From NCBI GenBank assembly GCA_003439945.1, contig QVRM01006129.1, positions 1-64,000 on the forward strand: a DNA stretch of 64,000 bases, written 5' to 3'. The first letter of the stretch is position 1, and each line of letters opens with the position of its first letter. The DNA is from Dermanyssus gallinae (taxonomy: Eukaryota; Arthropoda; Arachnida; Mesostigmata; Dermanyssidae). This document shows positions 52,794-62,644 of the stretch, piece by piece. The notes under the pieces were generated by a model. That model worked only from the letters and a program-made list of their open reading frames with translations. It did not search any database and was not told the DNA's origin. Both the position numbers and the translations under genes were made by a program.

Positions 52794-53487
52794 GGCTCCA
52801 GTGCCGGGAGGCTGCGTGAGCAGCTTTGGCAGGGCAGGAAATTGTATAGATAGTTGCTTTATAATTGCCCCTTAGTTGTCGAGAAGCAGTGATGCTCTCA
52901 GAGGTCGAAGGCAGTCGCTGGAGGGACTCTGCGGGCCAATAAAGCCCCGCCAGGCTGACGAAGTCGGTGGCGGTTGTCGCTGCCGAGATTCGGGAGTTCA
53001 AAAACACCCGGGCTGCCTCGGGGTCAGCCGGGGCGCATCGTAGGCAGATGGCGAGAGGGTCTGAGGACTGAGGAGGCGATCTTGCCAGCATCTCGTCTCT
53101 TTCCCTCCGCATCGCCTCGAGCGAGCTCCGGAGTCCTTCCGCCTCTCCCTCCGCGTCTATCAAGGCATTTTTTAGTTCCGCTCGAAACGTATCAACTGTC
53201 GAGTCGACCTTGCGGAGCGCTAGATCAAGCCTCTCAGAGATCTCCTTAAGTTCGATCTTAGTGTTTTTCACCTTGCAAAGATCGATCACCTTCTTGACGT
53301 ATCCTGCGAGAGTCGCGAACGCCTGGGCATAAGCCGTCTCCGCGTCGGCGCCTCTTTTGGGCTCTCTATCTCTGTCCGGAGAGTTCTCCGCTGGGCGTTT
53401 CCTTTGCATATTGTTTGTATCATCCATTTTAAGCTCGCTCGCGTCCAAGCCGGTCAACGGTGGCGGGTCTTTGCCGCCACTCGCCAT
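52759..53487 (-). CDS. R1-type LINE ORF1, N-terminal part with coiled coil
   Basis: From ATG 53487: a charged N-terminus (KRPAENSPDRDREPKRG), then a heptad-like helical stretch at about residues 60-125 (KNTKIELKEISERLDLALRK, DTFRAELKNALIDAEGEAEG, SSLEAMRRERDEML) probably forming a coiled coil. The true protein leaves this frame near 52870, so the last ~35 codons are out of frame. With the 399-codon part it would give an ORF1 of roughly 600 residues. Confidence 0.75.
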   Translation of the reverse strand: MASGGKDPPPLTGLDASELKMDDTNNMQRKRPAENSPDRDREPKRGADAETAYAQAFATLAGYVKKVIDLCKVKNTKIELKEISERLDLALRKVDSTVDTFRAELKNALIDAEGEAEGLRSSLEAMRRERDEMLARSPPQSSDPLAICLRCAPADPEAARVFLNSRISAATTATDFVSLAGLYWPAESLQRLPSTSESITASRQLRGNYKATIYTISCPAKAAHAASRHWSRAAHYPSLGVP

Positions 53488-53529
53488 TCCCCCTTATAGA
53501 GGGGGGGGGGGTCGATGAGGAGGAGGGGA

Positions 53530-53620
53530 GCGATGAGGGGGAGGGAAGCGATGCGGGGGAGGGGAGCGATGCGGGGGAGGGGAGCGATGCGGGGGAGGGG
53601 AGCGATGCGGGGGAGGGAGG
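53530..53620. repeat. 18-bp tandem array
   Basis: Unit GCGATGCGGGGGAGGGGA, about five nearly identical copies, inside the 5' UTR of the R1-like LINE. The high identity suggests recent amplification. Confidence 0.85.
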
Positions 53621-53658
53621 AATGTAGTGTCCGATGCTCGTCGCCGATGTGCCTGATG

Positions 53659-53812
53659 CACGTGCGATCAGCGCGCAGTGCACGTGCGATCAACGCGCAG
53701 CGCACGTGTAATCAATGCGCAGTGCACGTTTGATCAACGTGCAGTGCACATTTAATTAACGCGCAGGGTGCGCACAATCAAAGCACAATGCGCGTGCAGT
53801 CAACTTGCAGTG
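53659..53812. repeat. 22-bp tandem array, seven units
   Basis: Exactly 154 bases, seven 22-bp units such as CACGTGCGATCAACGCGCAG followed by CG. Units are more diverged than in the neighbouring 18-bp array. Several contain CACGTG or CACGTT. Confidence 0.85.
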
Positions 53813-54171
53813 CACGCTAAACGTATCCGTGCGATACGTGTAGCGCACGTGGCTCGCTTAGCGACGTTAGTTCGACGTCCACGTGGCGATCGTAATCCTT
53901 CCTGGCCGCCCAATAAGGTAAGACTTGCGGCAGGCCTCCCCTCCTGTACGTAGGGAAGGTGCCACTCGCTGTGCCGGCTGGGTCGCGGATCACCGAAAGT
54001 CACTTCAACAGTAGAAGAAACGAACATGTAGGGCACAGCACAACAAAGCACAACACATCGAACAAAACAGACACTTGTGGGAGGCACCAAGCACTCTGCA
54101 AAACCACCAAAGTTCAGTAAACCAACACCGTCGAGAGTGGACGTCCGCTCTCAACGACGGTCAGCACGGAA

Positions 54172-54186
54172 CTTGCTTGGCTGCCC
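54172..54186. repeat. Target-site duplication of the R1-like LINE, right
   Basis: CTTGCTTGGCTGCCC, identical to 49516-49530; LINE B sequence resumes through it. Confidence 0.95.
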
Positions 54187-54760
54187 TGCACCTTTCATTA
54201 AACCAGGGTCTTCCGCTTCTCTCCTGTGGCGGCAGCATCGCAGACCTCAATAAGCCTACTAGACTGCGTTTATAGGAATCTACCTGGATTACCCCTGGCA
54301 CCGGAAGTACCCCGCTAAGTCCTTGTAAAAGGACGTTGCCGCTAAGCTTTCTCCCTGATCCTTCCCACTTCCCTCGTTCTTGAACACTGCTTCTAATTTT
54401 TACCCGGATACCCATAGGTATATGTTTTCTGAGTCTCGCACCTTCCTGTAAAGGATTGTCGTCCCCTGTAAATTGTATGTCCTTTCTGTCTTTATCGGTT
54501 GCAAATATATCAATAACTGATGTCCCGGAGTGGCATTCATGTGTGCACACATTTGCCCTGTTAACTACCCAACAGCCGATCTCCTCCAGTACGTCTAGCA
54601 AAGCCACCGTTCGTTCCGAGTCAATCCTGTCTAATCTCGCGTTAAAATCCTCTCCTATGACCATCGGAGCCTTCCGCGGTAGCGCTTCTATCCCCAGCAA
54701 GAGGCGCTCGACCATCGTCTCTGTGGACTCTGTTCCCGCCGGTTGTACATAGGTAGCCAC
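54172..54760 (-). pseudogene. LINE B endonuclease piece (unit 2)
   Basis: Reads ATYVQPAGTESTETMVERLL, PMVIGEDFNARLDRID (GEDFN in place of GGDFN), SGTSVIDIFATD and RPWFNERCRAAKQ up to the R1-like insertion. A two-base loss near 54768 shifts the frame relative to the N-terminal piece. Confidence 0.8.
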
Positions 54761-54765
54761 TAGTT

Positions 54766-55053
54766 CTAGTTAGGTGACATGACTGCGATTAGATTTTCTG
54801 CTACTATCCCCACGCTCATTTCTCCCACCGTCGGTCTAACGAAAATCGATACCCCCCCGCTCGGCCTACCCGGACCCTTTTCACACGATGCCAGCGCATG
54901 GTATCCATAGAATCCCCGAATATCAAACTGCTCTCGTGCCCAGGTCTCCGTCAGAATTAGAACGTCTACCCCTTTGTACGCATCGTCCCCGAGCAAATCT
55001 AACACCTCCCTCCCCTCGCAATTCCACATCACTATCTGAATACCTGCATTCAC
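54766..55053 (-). pseudogene. LINE B endonuclease N-terminus (unit 2)
   Basis: Reads NAGIQIVMWNCEGREVLDLL, VLILTETWAREQFDIRGF, GPGRPSGGVSIFVRPTVGEM and VGIVAENLIAVM. Here the C-run has seven bases and the frame is continuous through the region broken in unit 1. Confidence 0.8.
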
Positions 55054-55364
55054 TACGTCTCCGTTGCTGTATCTGCTGGTTCTCGCACGCGTGCGGCCTG
55101 CTCACTGTTGTCTTCAGAAGTCAGGTCAATTTGGGACGTGATGAAGATGACATTACATGATCTGCGCTTCTGTTCGCCCGTGTAGGTTGGGTGCATCAGC
55201 GTTAATGGTCGTGGATTGTTGCAGCATAGGTGAGGGAACGGGGCGCCCATCAGTCCTCCCAGAATGCTCGGAATAGCTTCCTGAATGGCCTTTGCCACCG
55301 TCTGCACGATGATATCCGTAAACCTCGGCATAATTGTCGCACATACACAATATATCGTCGCTCA
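55053..55364 (-). pseudogene. LINE B ORF1 C-terminal remnant (unit 2)
   Basis: Copy of 38143-38454 with a handful of substitutions; a 92-codon frame ending TATET next to the ORF2 ATG. Confidence 0.5.
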
Positions 55365-55375
55365 AACACCCCTAA

Positions 55376-56868
55376 TGCCCGTCACTACTGTTGGGACTAT
55401 GACAAAGGCGACTACGAAAGGATGATTTTTAATCTGATGACAACCGACTGAAACTCCTTTTTGTGTCGTGCTCTAACGTAGATGAAATGTGCAACAAATT
55501 TGTGAATTATATGTTCTTCCTGCTTGAGATTTTTGTACCAATCAAGATCATCGATTCCGCTGGAAAGTTAAACAGTGACATTCTGCGGGTAACCCGCCTA
55601 CTGAATAGCGCAACTCTGGAGAACGGTGCTGCTCTACAAAAGAAGCTAAAACGAATGCTTCATAGGCAACGGATCATGGAAGAGTGTGGTGTTGCCCAGT
55701 CGACAACTCTTACCGCCATCCACAAGTACGTGCAGAAGCGTATGAGAACTAAGGATAGCCTAGCCACTATCAAGCGACCCGATGGCTCCTACGCAACGGA
55801 CAACTTTGAAAAATCTGAAATTCTTAAAAATGTGTTTGCTGCAACGTACCCTTCACACGATGAATTGAAGGAGCGGAACTCCCACTCTGCTCTCCCCGTG
55901 CCAACGCTTGACAATTTGATTGTTGTGAATGACGCTGACTCATCGCCTGAAAACCTTGCTAAGCATCTTCACGGGCTAGCCAACAAACTCAGTGCTGCCC
56001 CTGAGGGAATCCCTGCATTCGTATATAACGTTGGGTTGCCCTCAGGGCACTGTACTAGGTCTACTAATGTACATACTGTATACCGACTCCTTGAAATATA
56101 TAGTGCTCCAGCCAGTGCAAACAAAAATATATGCTGACGATGTATATAGCTGTGTATATAAAAATGTGTATATAAAAATGTATATAGCTGTAGATAATGA
56201 TAAGAATGCCGGACTTCTTCAAAATACACTTGATGCTTTCATAGAGTGGTGTAAGAGGCTTGATCTTAAGCTATCTGTAAATAAGTGTGCCGTTTTACAC
56301 TTTGGCCACAATAACCCTGCAGACAGATACACGTTGGGCTCGGAGGTGCTAATGGCTAAGACGTCTATTAAATATTTAGGCATATTGACAAACTGTACTT
56401 TTAGCTATACTCCCCACGTTTTAGAAATGGCAGCCCTGGCCACACGGAGGCTGAACTGGATATTTCGTTGTATTGTGTTAAAAAAACCCTCTCTGTACAT
56501 AAGGTTGTATAAGCAATATGTTCTGCCGGTCCTACTGTATGCCCTCGCCGGTGTGGAATCTAGGCTATTTCCGTGACAACAACACGCTTACTAAACTTCA
56601 CAATAAATTTTTCAGGCGTGTTGCGTCTCGCTGCAATATTAATGAGAATGACGTAAAATGTGAAGATATTGCATCCATGTTAGAAAGAATTGACAAATCC
56701 ACATTTACTTGGATATGTAAGCAACCTAAGAGAGCGGCGAAGTTCTTCAATATTGCCACAACAGGGACTCGCGCCGGGCTCAATATCCAGTCAAGAACTG
56801 TTGCAAAGAAAACGATTGTTAACAGGATGTTTGCATGGCGTCTAGCTTGTAGGTATAACCATTCTTAA
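55376..56868 (+). pseudogene. LINE A linker and RT (unit 2)
   Basis: Copy of 38466-39944. Reads NARHYCWDYDKGDYERM, EMCNKFVNYMFFLLEIFVPI, AAPEGIPAFVYNVG, GCPQGTVLGLLMYILYTDSL, KIYADDVYSCVYKNV and IKYLGILTNCTFSYTPHV. Unlike unit 1, the frame from motif B through the thumb (55992-56576) is open for 194 codons. The fingers are deleted as in unit 1. Confidence 0.8.
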
Positions 56869-57935
56869 CCTTCCTCGTAAGTCGCCGGCTTTAGCAGGGT
56901 TGTGTTCTTGTAATGGAGCACTTATCTGTGGTTGTAATAAAGCCTCCCTGCTAAAGGGTGTGTGAATATATATTGGGCAGCCATATCGTGTTTTTAAACC
57001 ACTATATATTTCAATTGACTACCTACATACCTACAATATACTCAATTGGGGAGGTGGCACGAACTTCTCGTTGATTGTAAGTCAATCTAATGTGGCTCGC
57101 GAGGCCCGCGCCATATTTACATACTCGCCCGCAAGTCTGGCAGCTGAGTCTTCCGGCGGTGTTGTTGCCGTCACGTGATGCCATCGTTGTCTTGGTCCAC
57201 AGCGGTGGTAAAATGTCTTGTAAAAGTTTCGTACGTGAACGATGGCGCGATTTTACGCAGATGTTGTTGTTGAAATCGCTAAAATGAAACGGTATTTAGA
57301 TCATCATTCTGTTTGTCTTTACCCAGGGAGCACTATGTCATATCTTGTCACGTACTGTATTTATGCAAAATAGCGTCAACAGTCGGAAGTTAAAATTGCA
57401 CATTAATATGTACAATGTGTCGGTTTAAGATATTTGTGGTAGTTAGATGGAAGACTAGCATCAGACAGATAATTGCTGTCTCTTCGATTCAGTGGAATTA
57501 AAGCATCTATCACAAGTATATAGTAGGTATGCAGGTAATCAATTAATATATAGTGGTTTAAAAAACTCGATATGGCTGCCTAATATATCGTTGCTTATTG
57601 TATTCTCTACGCTGTGTTTGATTTCAAAACTAAGCGTATCTATACAACACTGCACTGTCTGGATTTTGTAGCCAGTACACTATACCTATATAGAAGATTA
57701 GTCACTATACCTATATAGCATACACTACACCTATATAGAAGTTAGATTAGTGAAATATAATTAGGGCCGCTATATTTCACTAAAACAACTATATAGGTAG
57801 ACCCACGGTCACACTGGTAGTCACGATGGTTTGTGACAAAACTCGCGTTAAAAAGACAGATATAACTTGCGATCTAGGCAATTTAAGCGGGAGCTCGCAC
57901 CGTCCGGCTCAACAGCAATATATATATATATGAGC

Positions 57936-57949
<14 letters not shown>

Positions 57950-57975
<26 letters not shown>

Positions 57976-58222
57976 AGGAGGAGGATTAAATGCAGTTACG
58001 CACTACCGCTACGAGTTGGGAAAATCCATGTCCATCTCGAGCTGTGTGGGACTCGACCCCAGCGGATGGACGTTACCCCGCTGAGACCCATACCCACTAA
58101 ACGCACCTCCTCCCTTAAGCTTCACTCTCTGATGGCCCTGACCTCAAATGCTATGAGCCATCAGGAGAAGTGGCGAGTGCCCTATCGGATCCTTTGGCCG
58201 GGGTCGCTCACGGTTTATATAT
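57950..58222 (-). mobile_element. R1-like LINE 3' end (unit 2 copy)
   Basis: Copy of 41038-41300 with a longer T-run (57950-57975) and one GA/AA difference. Same TACCCACTAAA and hairpin sequences. Confidence 0.65.
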
Positions 58223-58287
58223 CACGTGATATATATATATATATATATACCTGCAATATTCAACTTTTTTTTAAACGTTTTTTTTAG

Positions 58288-58329
<42 letters not shown>

Positions 58330-58519
58330 CTTCTTATCTGCAATATAATACCTACATAATATGTTTTTATTTTTTTTAGTTTTTATATTTTTTTTGTGTT
58401 TTTTTTTAATATATATTTAATATATAATATATATTTATCATTTTATTTATTATTATATATTGGCTTCTTATCTGCAATATAATATGTTTTTAGTTTTTTA
58501 TATTTTTTGTGTTTTTTTT

Positions 58520-58588
<69 letters not shown>

Positions 58589-58618
58589 ATACCTACTTAA
58601 TATGTTTTTAGTTTTTTT

Positions 58619-58667
<49 letters not shown>

Positions 58668-58739
58668 TTTTTATCTGCAATATAATACCTACATATGTTT
58701 TAAAGTTTTAAGTAATATATATATATATATTTTTTTTAT

Positions 58740-58889
58740 TCGTCCTTACAGTGCACACGACCACGGCGTTGCGCGTGACGTGGCCAAGCCAGCTACCCTT
58801 CATACGTACGATAGAAGAGGCAGCACGAACTTTACCTTTGCACATCACCTTCGTACGAGGCTGACGGCGGTATGCGTCCGCGATGGGAC

Positions 58890-58893
<4 letters not shown>
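58740..58893. other. Unique insert in the satellite field
   Basis: About 150 bp of GC-normal sequence (from CGTCCTTACAGTGCACACGA to CGCGATGGGACA) flanked by (TA)n on both sides. No homology elsewhere in the window was noticed. It contains no recognisable coding motif. Confidence 0.4.
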
Positions 58894-58951
<58 letters not shown>

Positions 58952-59007
58952 TATATTGACTTCTTACCTAAAGTTTTTTTAGTTTTTATGTTTTTTTATT
59001 TTTCAAA

Positions 59008-59048
<41 letters not shown>

Positions 59049-59363
59049 TTCGGACTTCTTATCTGCAATATAATACCTACATATATTTTTAAAGTGTTAA
59101 TAAGTAATATATATATAGATATGAATAAGATTAATTTATATAATTATATATTGACCTTCTTACCTAAAAAGTTTTTTTTTAGTTTTCAAATTTTTTGTTT
59201 TTTTTAAATATATATATATATATAGATATATAATTTTTGTAAAGGTTATTGTATTTATGGTTATTATATGATATATATATATGATATTTAGATTATATAG
59301 TATATATATATATATTATATATATTATATATATATATAGATATATATATATATATATATATAT

Positions 59364-59830
59364 GCATCCTCACGGGCTTGTGCGGAGGCGGCAGGCGCAA
59401 TGGGGACCTTACCTCGAGCGAGGCAAATGCGGTTGGACGCAACTACCGACCCTAGCCCTTCTTGTCGTGCGGCGCATCGAAGCTGTATGCAGCCCATCTT
59501 GCGGAGACCAACAAGCTAAGAAATACTCATCAATTGGGTATCCCCACGAATTCTGGCCTCTCGCGTTTGAGACCTTGGGTGTCCTGGTGTTCGGACCAGA
59601 CAGCTAATTCACAAAGTCGGCAATATGTTAAATAGTCAACCGGTGATAGCAGATCGTCGTCCTTCTTTAAACGTCTGGATCTTGACGTACAACGTGGAAA
59701 CGCGGCATCCGTTCGTGGCACTCTTCTGAAGTGGTCTCGGCCTAGCCTAGACGAAGCGGACACGTGATTGTCACAATGCACACCCGCTAGGCCCATTGGC
59801 ATAGCTAACTTCCATAATATGGTGCCCCAC
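59364..59830 (+). pseudogene. RLE-type LINE endonuclease end in the satellite field
   Basis: Reads HPHGL at the PDG position, then a decayed LVWDAT region, KKYSSIGYPHEFWPLAFETL, then FFKRLDLDVQRGNAASVRG. Frameshifts throughout. 59470-59610 is the inverted match of 1-150, so related copies face each other across the whole window. Confidence 0.65.
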
Positions 59831-59862
59831 ATGCATATGTAATATACGAAAAAATAAACAGT

Positions 59863-59926
<64 letters not shown>

Positions 59927-59984
59927 GATATATATATTGACTTCTTATCTGCAATTATAATACCTACATATTTTTAAAGTTTTA

Positions 59985-60025
<41 letters not shown>

Positions 60026-60512
60026 GATATTTATATAATTATATATTGACTCTTACCTAAAGTGTTTTTTTTAGTTTTTATGTTTTTTATTTTTTTTTTT
60101 AATATATACCTAGTTTCTCAGTTTTTATATTTTTTTGGGTTTTTTTTTTTAATATATGTATATATATATTTATATAAGTATTTATTATTTTATTATCATT
60201 ATATATTGCTTCTTTATCTGCAATCATAATACCTACATAATATGTTTTTAGTTTTTTTTTGTTTTTAATTGTTTGTGTTTTTTTTTTAATTATGTATATA
60301 TGAGATAATATATATATATTTATATTATTTATGAATATAGATAGATATATATATAGAATAGATAATTAATATAATATCTGCAATATAATACTACATATTT
60401 TTAAGTTTTAAGTATAAATATATAGATATATATATATATATATATATATATTATTATATTTATATTATATATTGACTTTTTACCTAAAGTTTTTTTTAGT
60501 TTTTGTTTTTTA

Positions 60513-60588
<76 letters not shown>

Positions 60589-60639
60589 CTTCTTACCCGC
60601 AATATAATACCTGCATGATAATATATATATAGATATGAA

Positions 60640-61072
60640 ACAGCTTGGTTGCTTTTGATGCTTATCTGAATCTGAAGCGGTTTCGGTCGTCATCGCAGAT
60701 GTCAACGTGCACGAGACTGCATAAGTGCGCGCTTACTATGCTCGTGATTGTTGCTGAACAAGGCGACAGACGAATTCTAAAATCAAGTGAGGCAACGTGG
60801 ACAAAATTAAAATACGCAGAGCTGCCTACAGTTATGGCTAGATGAATGTGTTATGTATACCCAGATACCTAATGACACATCTTCTTGGAGCGGCACTATA
60901 AGCGGACATGTTGAAATATTTAGGGTTGCCCCAATAGTCCTTGTAGCAGCATGGCTGTTAACTCTCAGCGTTATTGTTTATCATCTATTCTTATCGGTAT
61001 CTCTGAATCTAACCGCTGCCACAATTTACAGAACACGGTAAGAATAATAAAAGCAGCCGAACAATGTTTATA
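60640..61072. other. No recognised gene
   Basis: Plus-strand frames of 62-66 codons (60645-60845 and 60853-61041). The second has a hydrophobic stretch (VLVAAWLLTLSVIVYHLFLS), but no homology is recognised. It may be flanking LINE linker sequence. Confidence 0.35.
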
Positions 61073-61540
61073 GTTGCTAAGGGGGTCAGGCAAGGCTGTC
61101 CGTTGTCATCTGCGATTTTTATGAGAGAATAGCGCAAAGGATTAATAGAACGGGTTTAGGATGGCAGATAGAAGAAAAAGTGTATATATCAAGACACGCG
61201 TGCTGCTGTTTGCTGACGATATGGTAGTGTTAGAGCGGGGTACTAGCGAAGTTTAACAAATGTTGAATGCATGTGGGGAAGCAGCGGAGAAACTGAGCAT
61301 GGCGTTTAATAAAAAAACGCAGTTTTAGTATTTAATGGGACTAAAGGGGCAACAAAACTTGTAATACGGGAACAATAATTTGATTTAGAAAGTCAGTAAG
61401 TATCTTGGGGTGACAATGACTACAAAGGATAATTATTTAGAGGAAGAAGAGATAATAAGGAGGAAGGAGGCTGAAAGAGAAAGAAATGCAGCAAGGTGTA
61501 AAAGCGTCTGGGGTTTATTAAATATATATAGTGTCTCTGT
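61073..61540 (+). pseudogene. LINE RT fragment (VRQGCPLS / LLFADDMVV)
   Basis: Plus strand: FIVAKGVRQGCPLSSAIFMR (motif B, 61060-61125), LLFADDMVVLERGTSEV (active site, 61206-61255), LNACGEAAEKLSMAFNKKTQ and LGVTMTTKDNYLEEEEIIRR followed by KEAERERNAARCKSVWGLLN (61405-61520). Same RT type as the minus-strand fragment at 20.9-21.2 kb. Frameshifts near 61125, 61200 and 61330. Confidence 0.75.
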
Positions 61541-61661
61541 TTGTAAACATCGACCACCACCAGCTGGCGGCTTTCTCGACCCGCGTTCCATACAGCGTAG
61601 TACATATGACCAACCCGGGTACCAAACGAGCAATGAATGACTCTGAACGTACGACGGGCGC

Positions 61662-62561
61662 ATCTGGGTCATACGCAACAGTGCCACGACAAAGAAGCAG
61701 CGCACATCTCCAAAGTGCCCTGTTTGCGCACGGACTATCGAAAACGTATCATGCATACAGTGCACGGCCTGCCAGCTGTGGGTCCATCTGAACAAATGAA
61801 CGTCAATATCATACAATGATCCTCTTTTTGAAGATGAAGAAATGGCCGACGAAAACTTGGATGTTGCTTCCCTGGTTAGGTCATTAATGGCTCAACTTAA
61901 AGAACTACAGTCTACTGTGAGTGTGTTGGCCTCTAACAACAGTGCTCTTCTGGATAAAAATCATCAACTCGAGAAGAAAGTTGACAAACTTCTCGCAGCA
62001 AGCCGCAGTGCATCGGTCGACAACAACAAATCTCTGCGTGACCGTCCCGGCAACTTACAACGTGGAAGAATGAGGCAGCGGGGAGGAACGCTTTCTACGA
62101 GCAGGTCTCTTAGTCGATCTCGATCGAAGGGTCTGATACAGTTCACATCCCCTGCCACTTCGGCTTATCGCAACCGACCGGGTGACAGAGCCACAATCAA
62201 AGAAAACTTGAGCAAACAACAGCGCGTCCTGGTGGTACGTAACCGCACAGACAATGGACCGGAGACCCTACCTCGAGTCTCCGTTCGTCTTCACTCTGAG
62301 CGCATGTTCATTTCTGGTCAGGACCCGGCACTCAGAGCCGAAGATCTGCACAAGCATCTGACTACATCCGGAATTTATCCTATCGTAATAAAGAAACTGA
62401 AAACCCGGTATGACCACTACAGCTCCTTCTATGTCGAGGTCCCCGACTCTTACACCGACAAAATGTTCGATCAACACATATGGAATGAGGGGGCCGTAAT
62501 CAAAGTCTTCAATGGCAGGGTGAGGGACACAGATGTCATCGAATGTCGCACTTCCGATTGA
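61662..62561 (+). pseudogene. CR1/L2-like LINE ORF1: PHD-like finger, coiled coil, C-terminal domain
   Basis: The in-frame N-terminal part has CPVCARTIENVSCIQCTACQ then LWVH (61716-61790): C-x2-C-x13-C-x2-C-x4-H, a PHD-type zinc finger, where a TGA (61797-61799) falls about where the last Cys is expected. The frame continues through ATG 61842: a coiled coil (VASLVRSLMAQLKELQSTVS, NHQLEKKVDKLLA), an Arg/Ser-rich stretch (STSRSLSRSRSKG) and a C-terminal domain (VSVRLHSERMFISGQDPALR, FDQHIWNEGAVIKVFNGRVR). PHD-like ORF1 proteins are known from CR1-group LINEs. One lesion only. Confidence 0.8.
61842..62561 (+). CDS. CR1/L2-like LINE ORF1, intact C-terminal part
   Basis: 239 codons from the first ATG after the stop to TGA at 62559-62561. 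The predicted coiled coil is at residues about 8-50, the basic RS-rich region at 65-105 and the folded C-terminal domain at 130-235. The same C-terminal domain is found as the truncated start of LINE A at 34439 and 44774. Confidence 0.75.
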   Translation: MADENLDVASLVRSLMAQLKELQSTVSVLASNNSALLDKNHQLEKKVDKLLAASRSASVDNNKSLRDRPGNLQRGRMRQRGGTLSTSRSLSRSRSKGLIQFTSPATSAYRNRPGDRATIKENLSKQQRVLVVRNRTDNGPETLPRVSVRLHSERMFISGQDPALRAEDLHKHLTTSGIYPIVIKKLKTRYDHYSSFYVEVPDSYTDKMFDQHIWNEGAVIKVFNGRVRDTDVIECRTSD

Positions 62562-62644
62562 CTCTCTGGGTCTGACCCGCGTCTCGCAATCGATACCGAA
62601 CCTGGACCGGACCCATCCTCTACTAGGGACCGTAAAATAAAATC

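Larger units (their letters stand above)
49531..54171 (-). mobile_element. R1-like LINE with internal deletion
   Basis: 4.64 kb on the minus strand. From 5' to 3': 5' UTR with two tandem-repeat arrays (53490-54171), ORF1 (53487-51594), ORF2 (51528-49699), then a jump from the RT palm straight into a ~190-bp 3' UTR and poly(A) (T-run 49531-49541). A perfect 15-bp TSD flanks it. The 5' end seems complete, so the missing RT/C-terminus is an internal deletion, not 5' truncation. Recent: it postdates the duplication and has few lesions. Confidence 0.95.
53490..54171 (-). promoter_or_regulatory. 5' UTR of the R1-like LINE with tandem repeats
   Basis: Lies between the 5' TSD (54172) and the ORF1 ATG (53487). 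It contains an 18-bp array (53530-53620, about five units) and a 22-bp array (53659-53812, seven units). LINE 5' UTRs usually contain the internal promoter, and repeated units there can act as promoter modules; that role here is inference. Confidence 0.6.
45644..55364 (-). mobile_element. LINE B (unit 2), split by LINE C and an R1-like LINE
   Basis: Copy of 35309-38454 in three pieces: 45644-47262, 49164-49530 and 54172-55364. Joined conceptually they are collinear with unit 1. The first gap is LINE C and the second the R1-like element, each flanked by duplicated LINE B sequence. Confidence 0.9.
44755..56967 (+). mobile_element. LINE A (unit 2), host of LINE B and later insertions
   Basis: Copy of 34420-40043, split by LINE B and its two guests. 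ORF1 tail and endonuclease pieces lie at 44768-45643, linker and RT at 55376-56868. It has the same RT deletion as unit 1. An extra 12-bp repeat (TATAAAAATGTG) near 56158-56175 distinguishes it from unit 1. Confidence 0.8.
44296..57884. mobile_element. FB-A foldback element with nested LINEs (unit 2)
   Basis: Copy of 33961-40961. The left arm starts at 44296 and the right arm ends at 57884 (CTAGGCAATTT). It contains LINE A (44755-56967) and, inside that, LINE B with two further insertions, which expand it from 7.0 to 13.6 kb. Confidence 0.8.
42929..58355. repeat. Tandem segmental duplication, unit 2 (with later insertions)
   Basis: Second copy of 32594-42928. It is collinear up to 47262, then interrupted by LINE C (47263-49163) and by the R1-like LINE (49531-54171), then collinear again to about 58355. 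It lacks the 1.16-kb foldback element of unit 1. Without the insertions it would be about 8.9 kb. The right end is blurred by repeats. Confidence 0.85.
58250..60640. repeat. (TA)n-rich satellite-like field
   Basis: Long (TA)n tracts alternate with two recurring short motifs. Type 1 is GGCTTCTTATCTGCAATATA followed by ATACCTACAT, for example near 58327, 58465, 58662, 59052, 59938, 60207 and 60586. Type 2 is GACTTCTTACCTAAAGTTTT followed by T-rich sequence, near 58955, 59155, 60047 and 60473. Spacing is irregular (about 100-250 bp). Two unrelated inserts (58740-58893 and 59364-59830) interrupt it. Confidence 0.8.

Noticed and set aside
50068..52853. Plus-strand frames of 60-170 codons opposite the R1-like LINE
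   Set aside because: They are antisense shadows of ORF1 and ORF2, which show family motifs and catalytic residues.
53429..53733. Ser-Pro or Arg-Gly repeat proteins across the 5' UTR arrays
   Set aside because: Open frames exist on both strands only because the 18-bp array has a period divisible by three. They lie upstream of the ORF1 start of the LINE.
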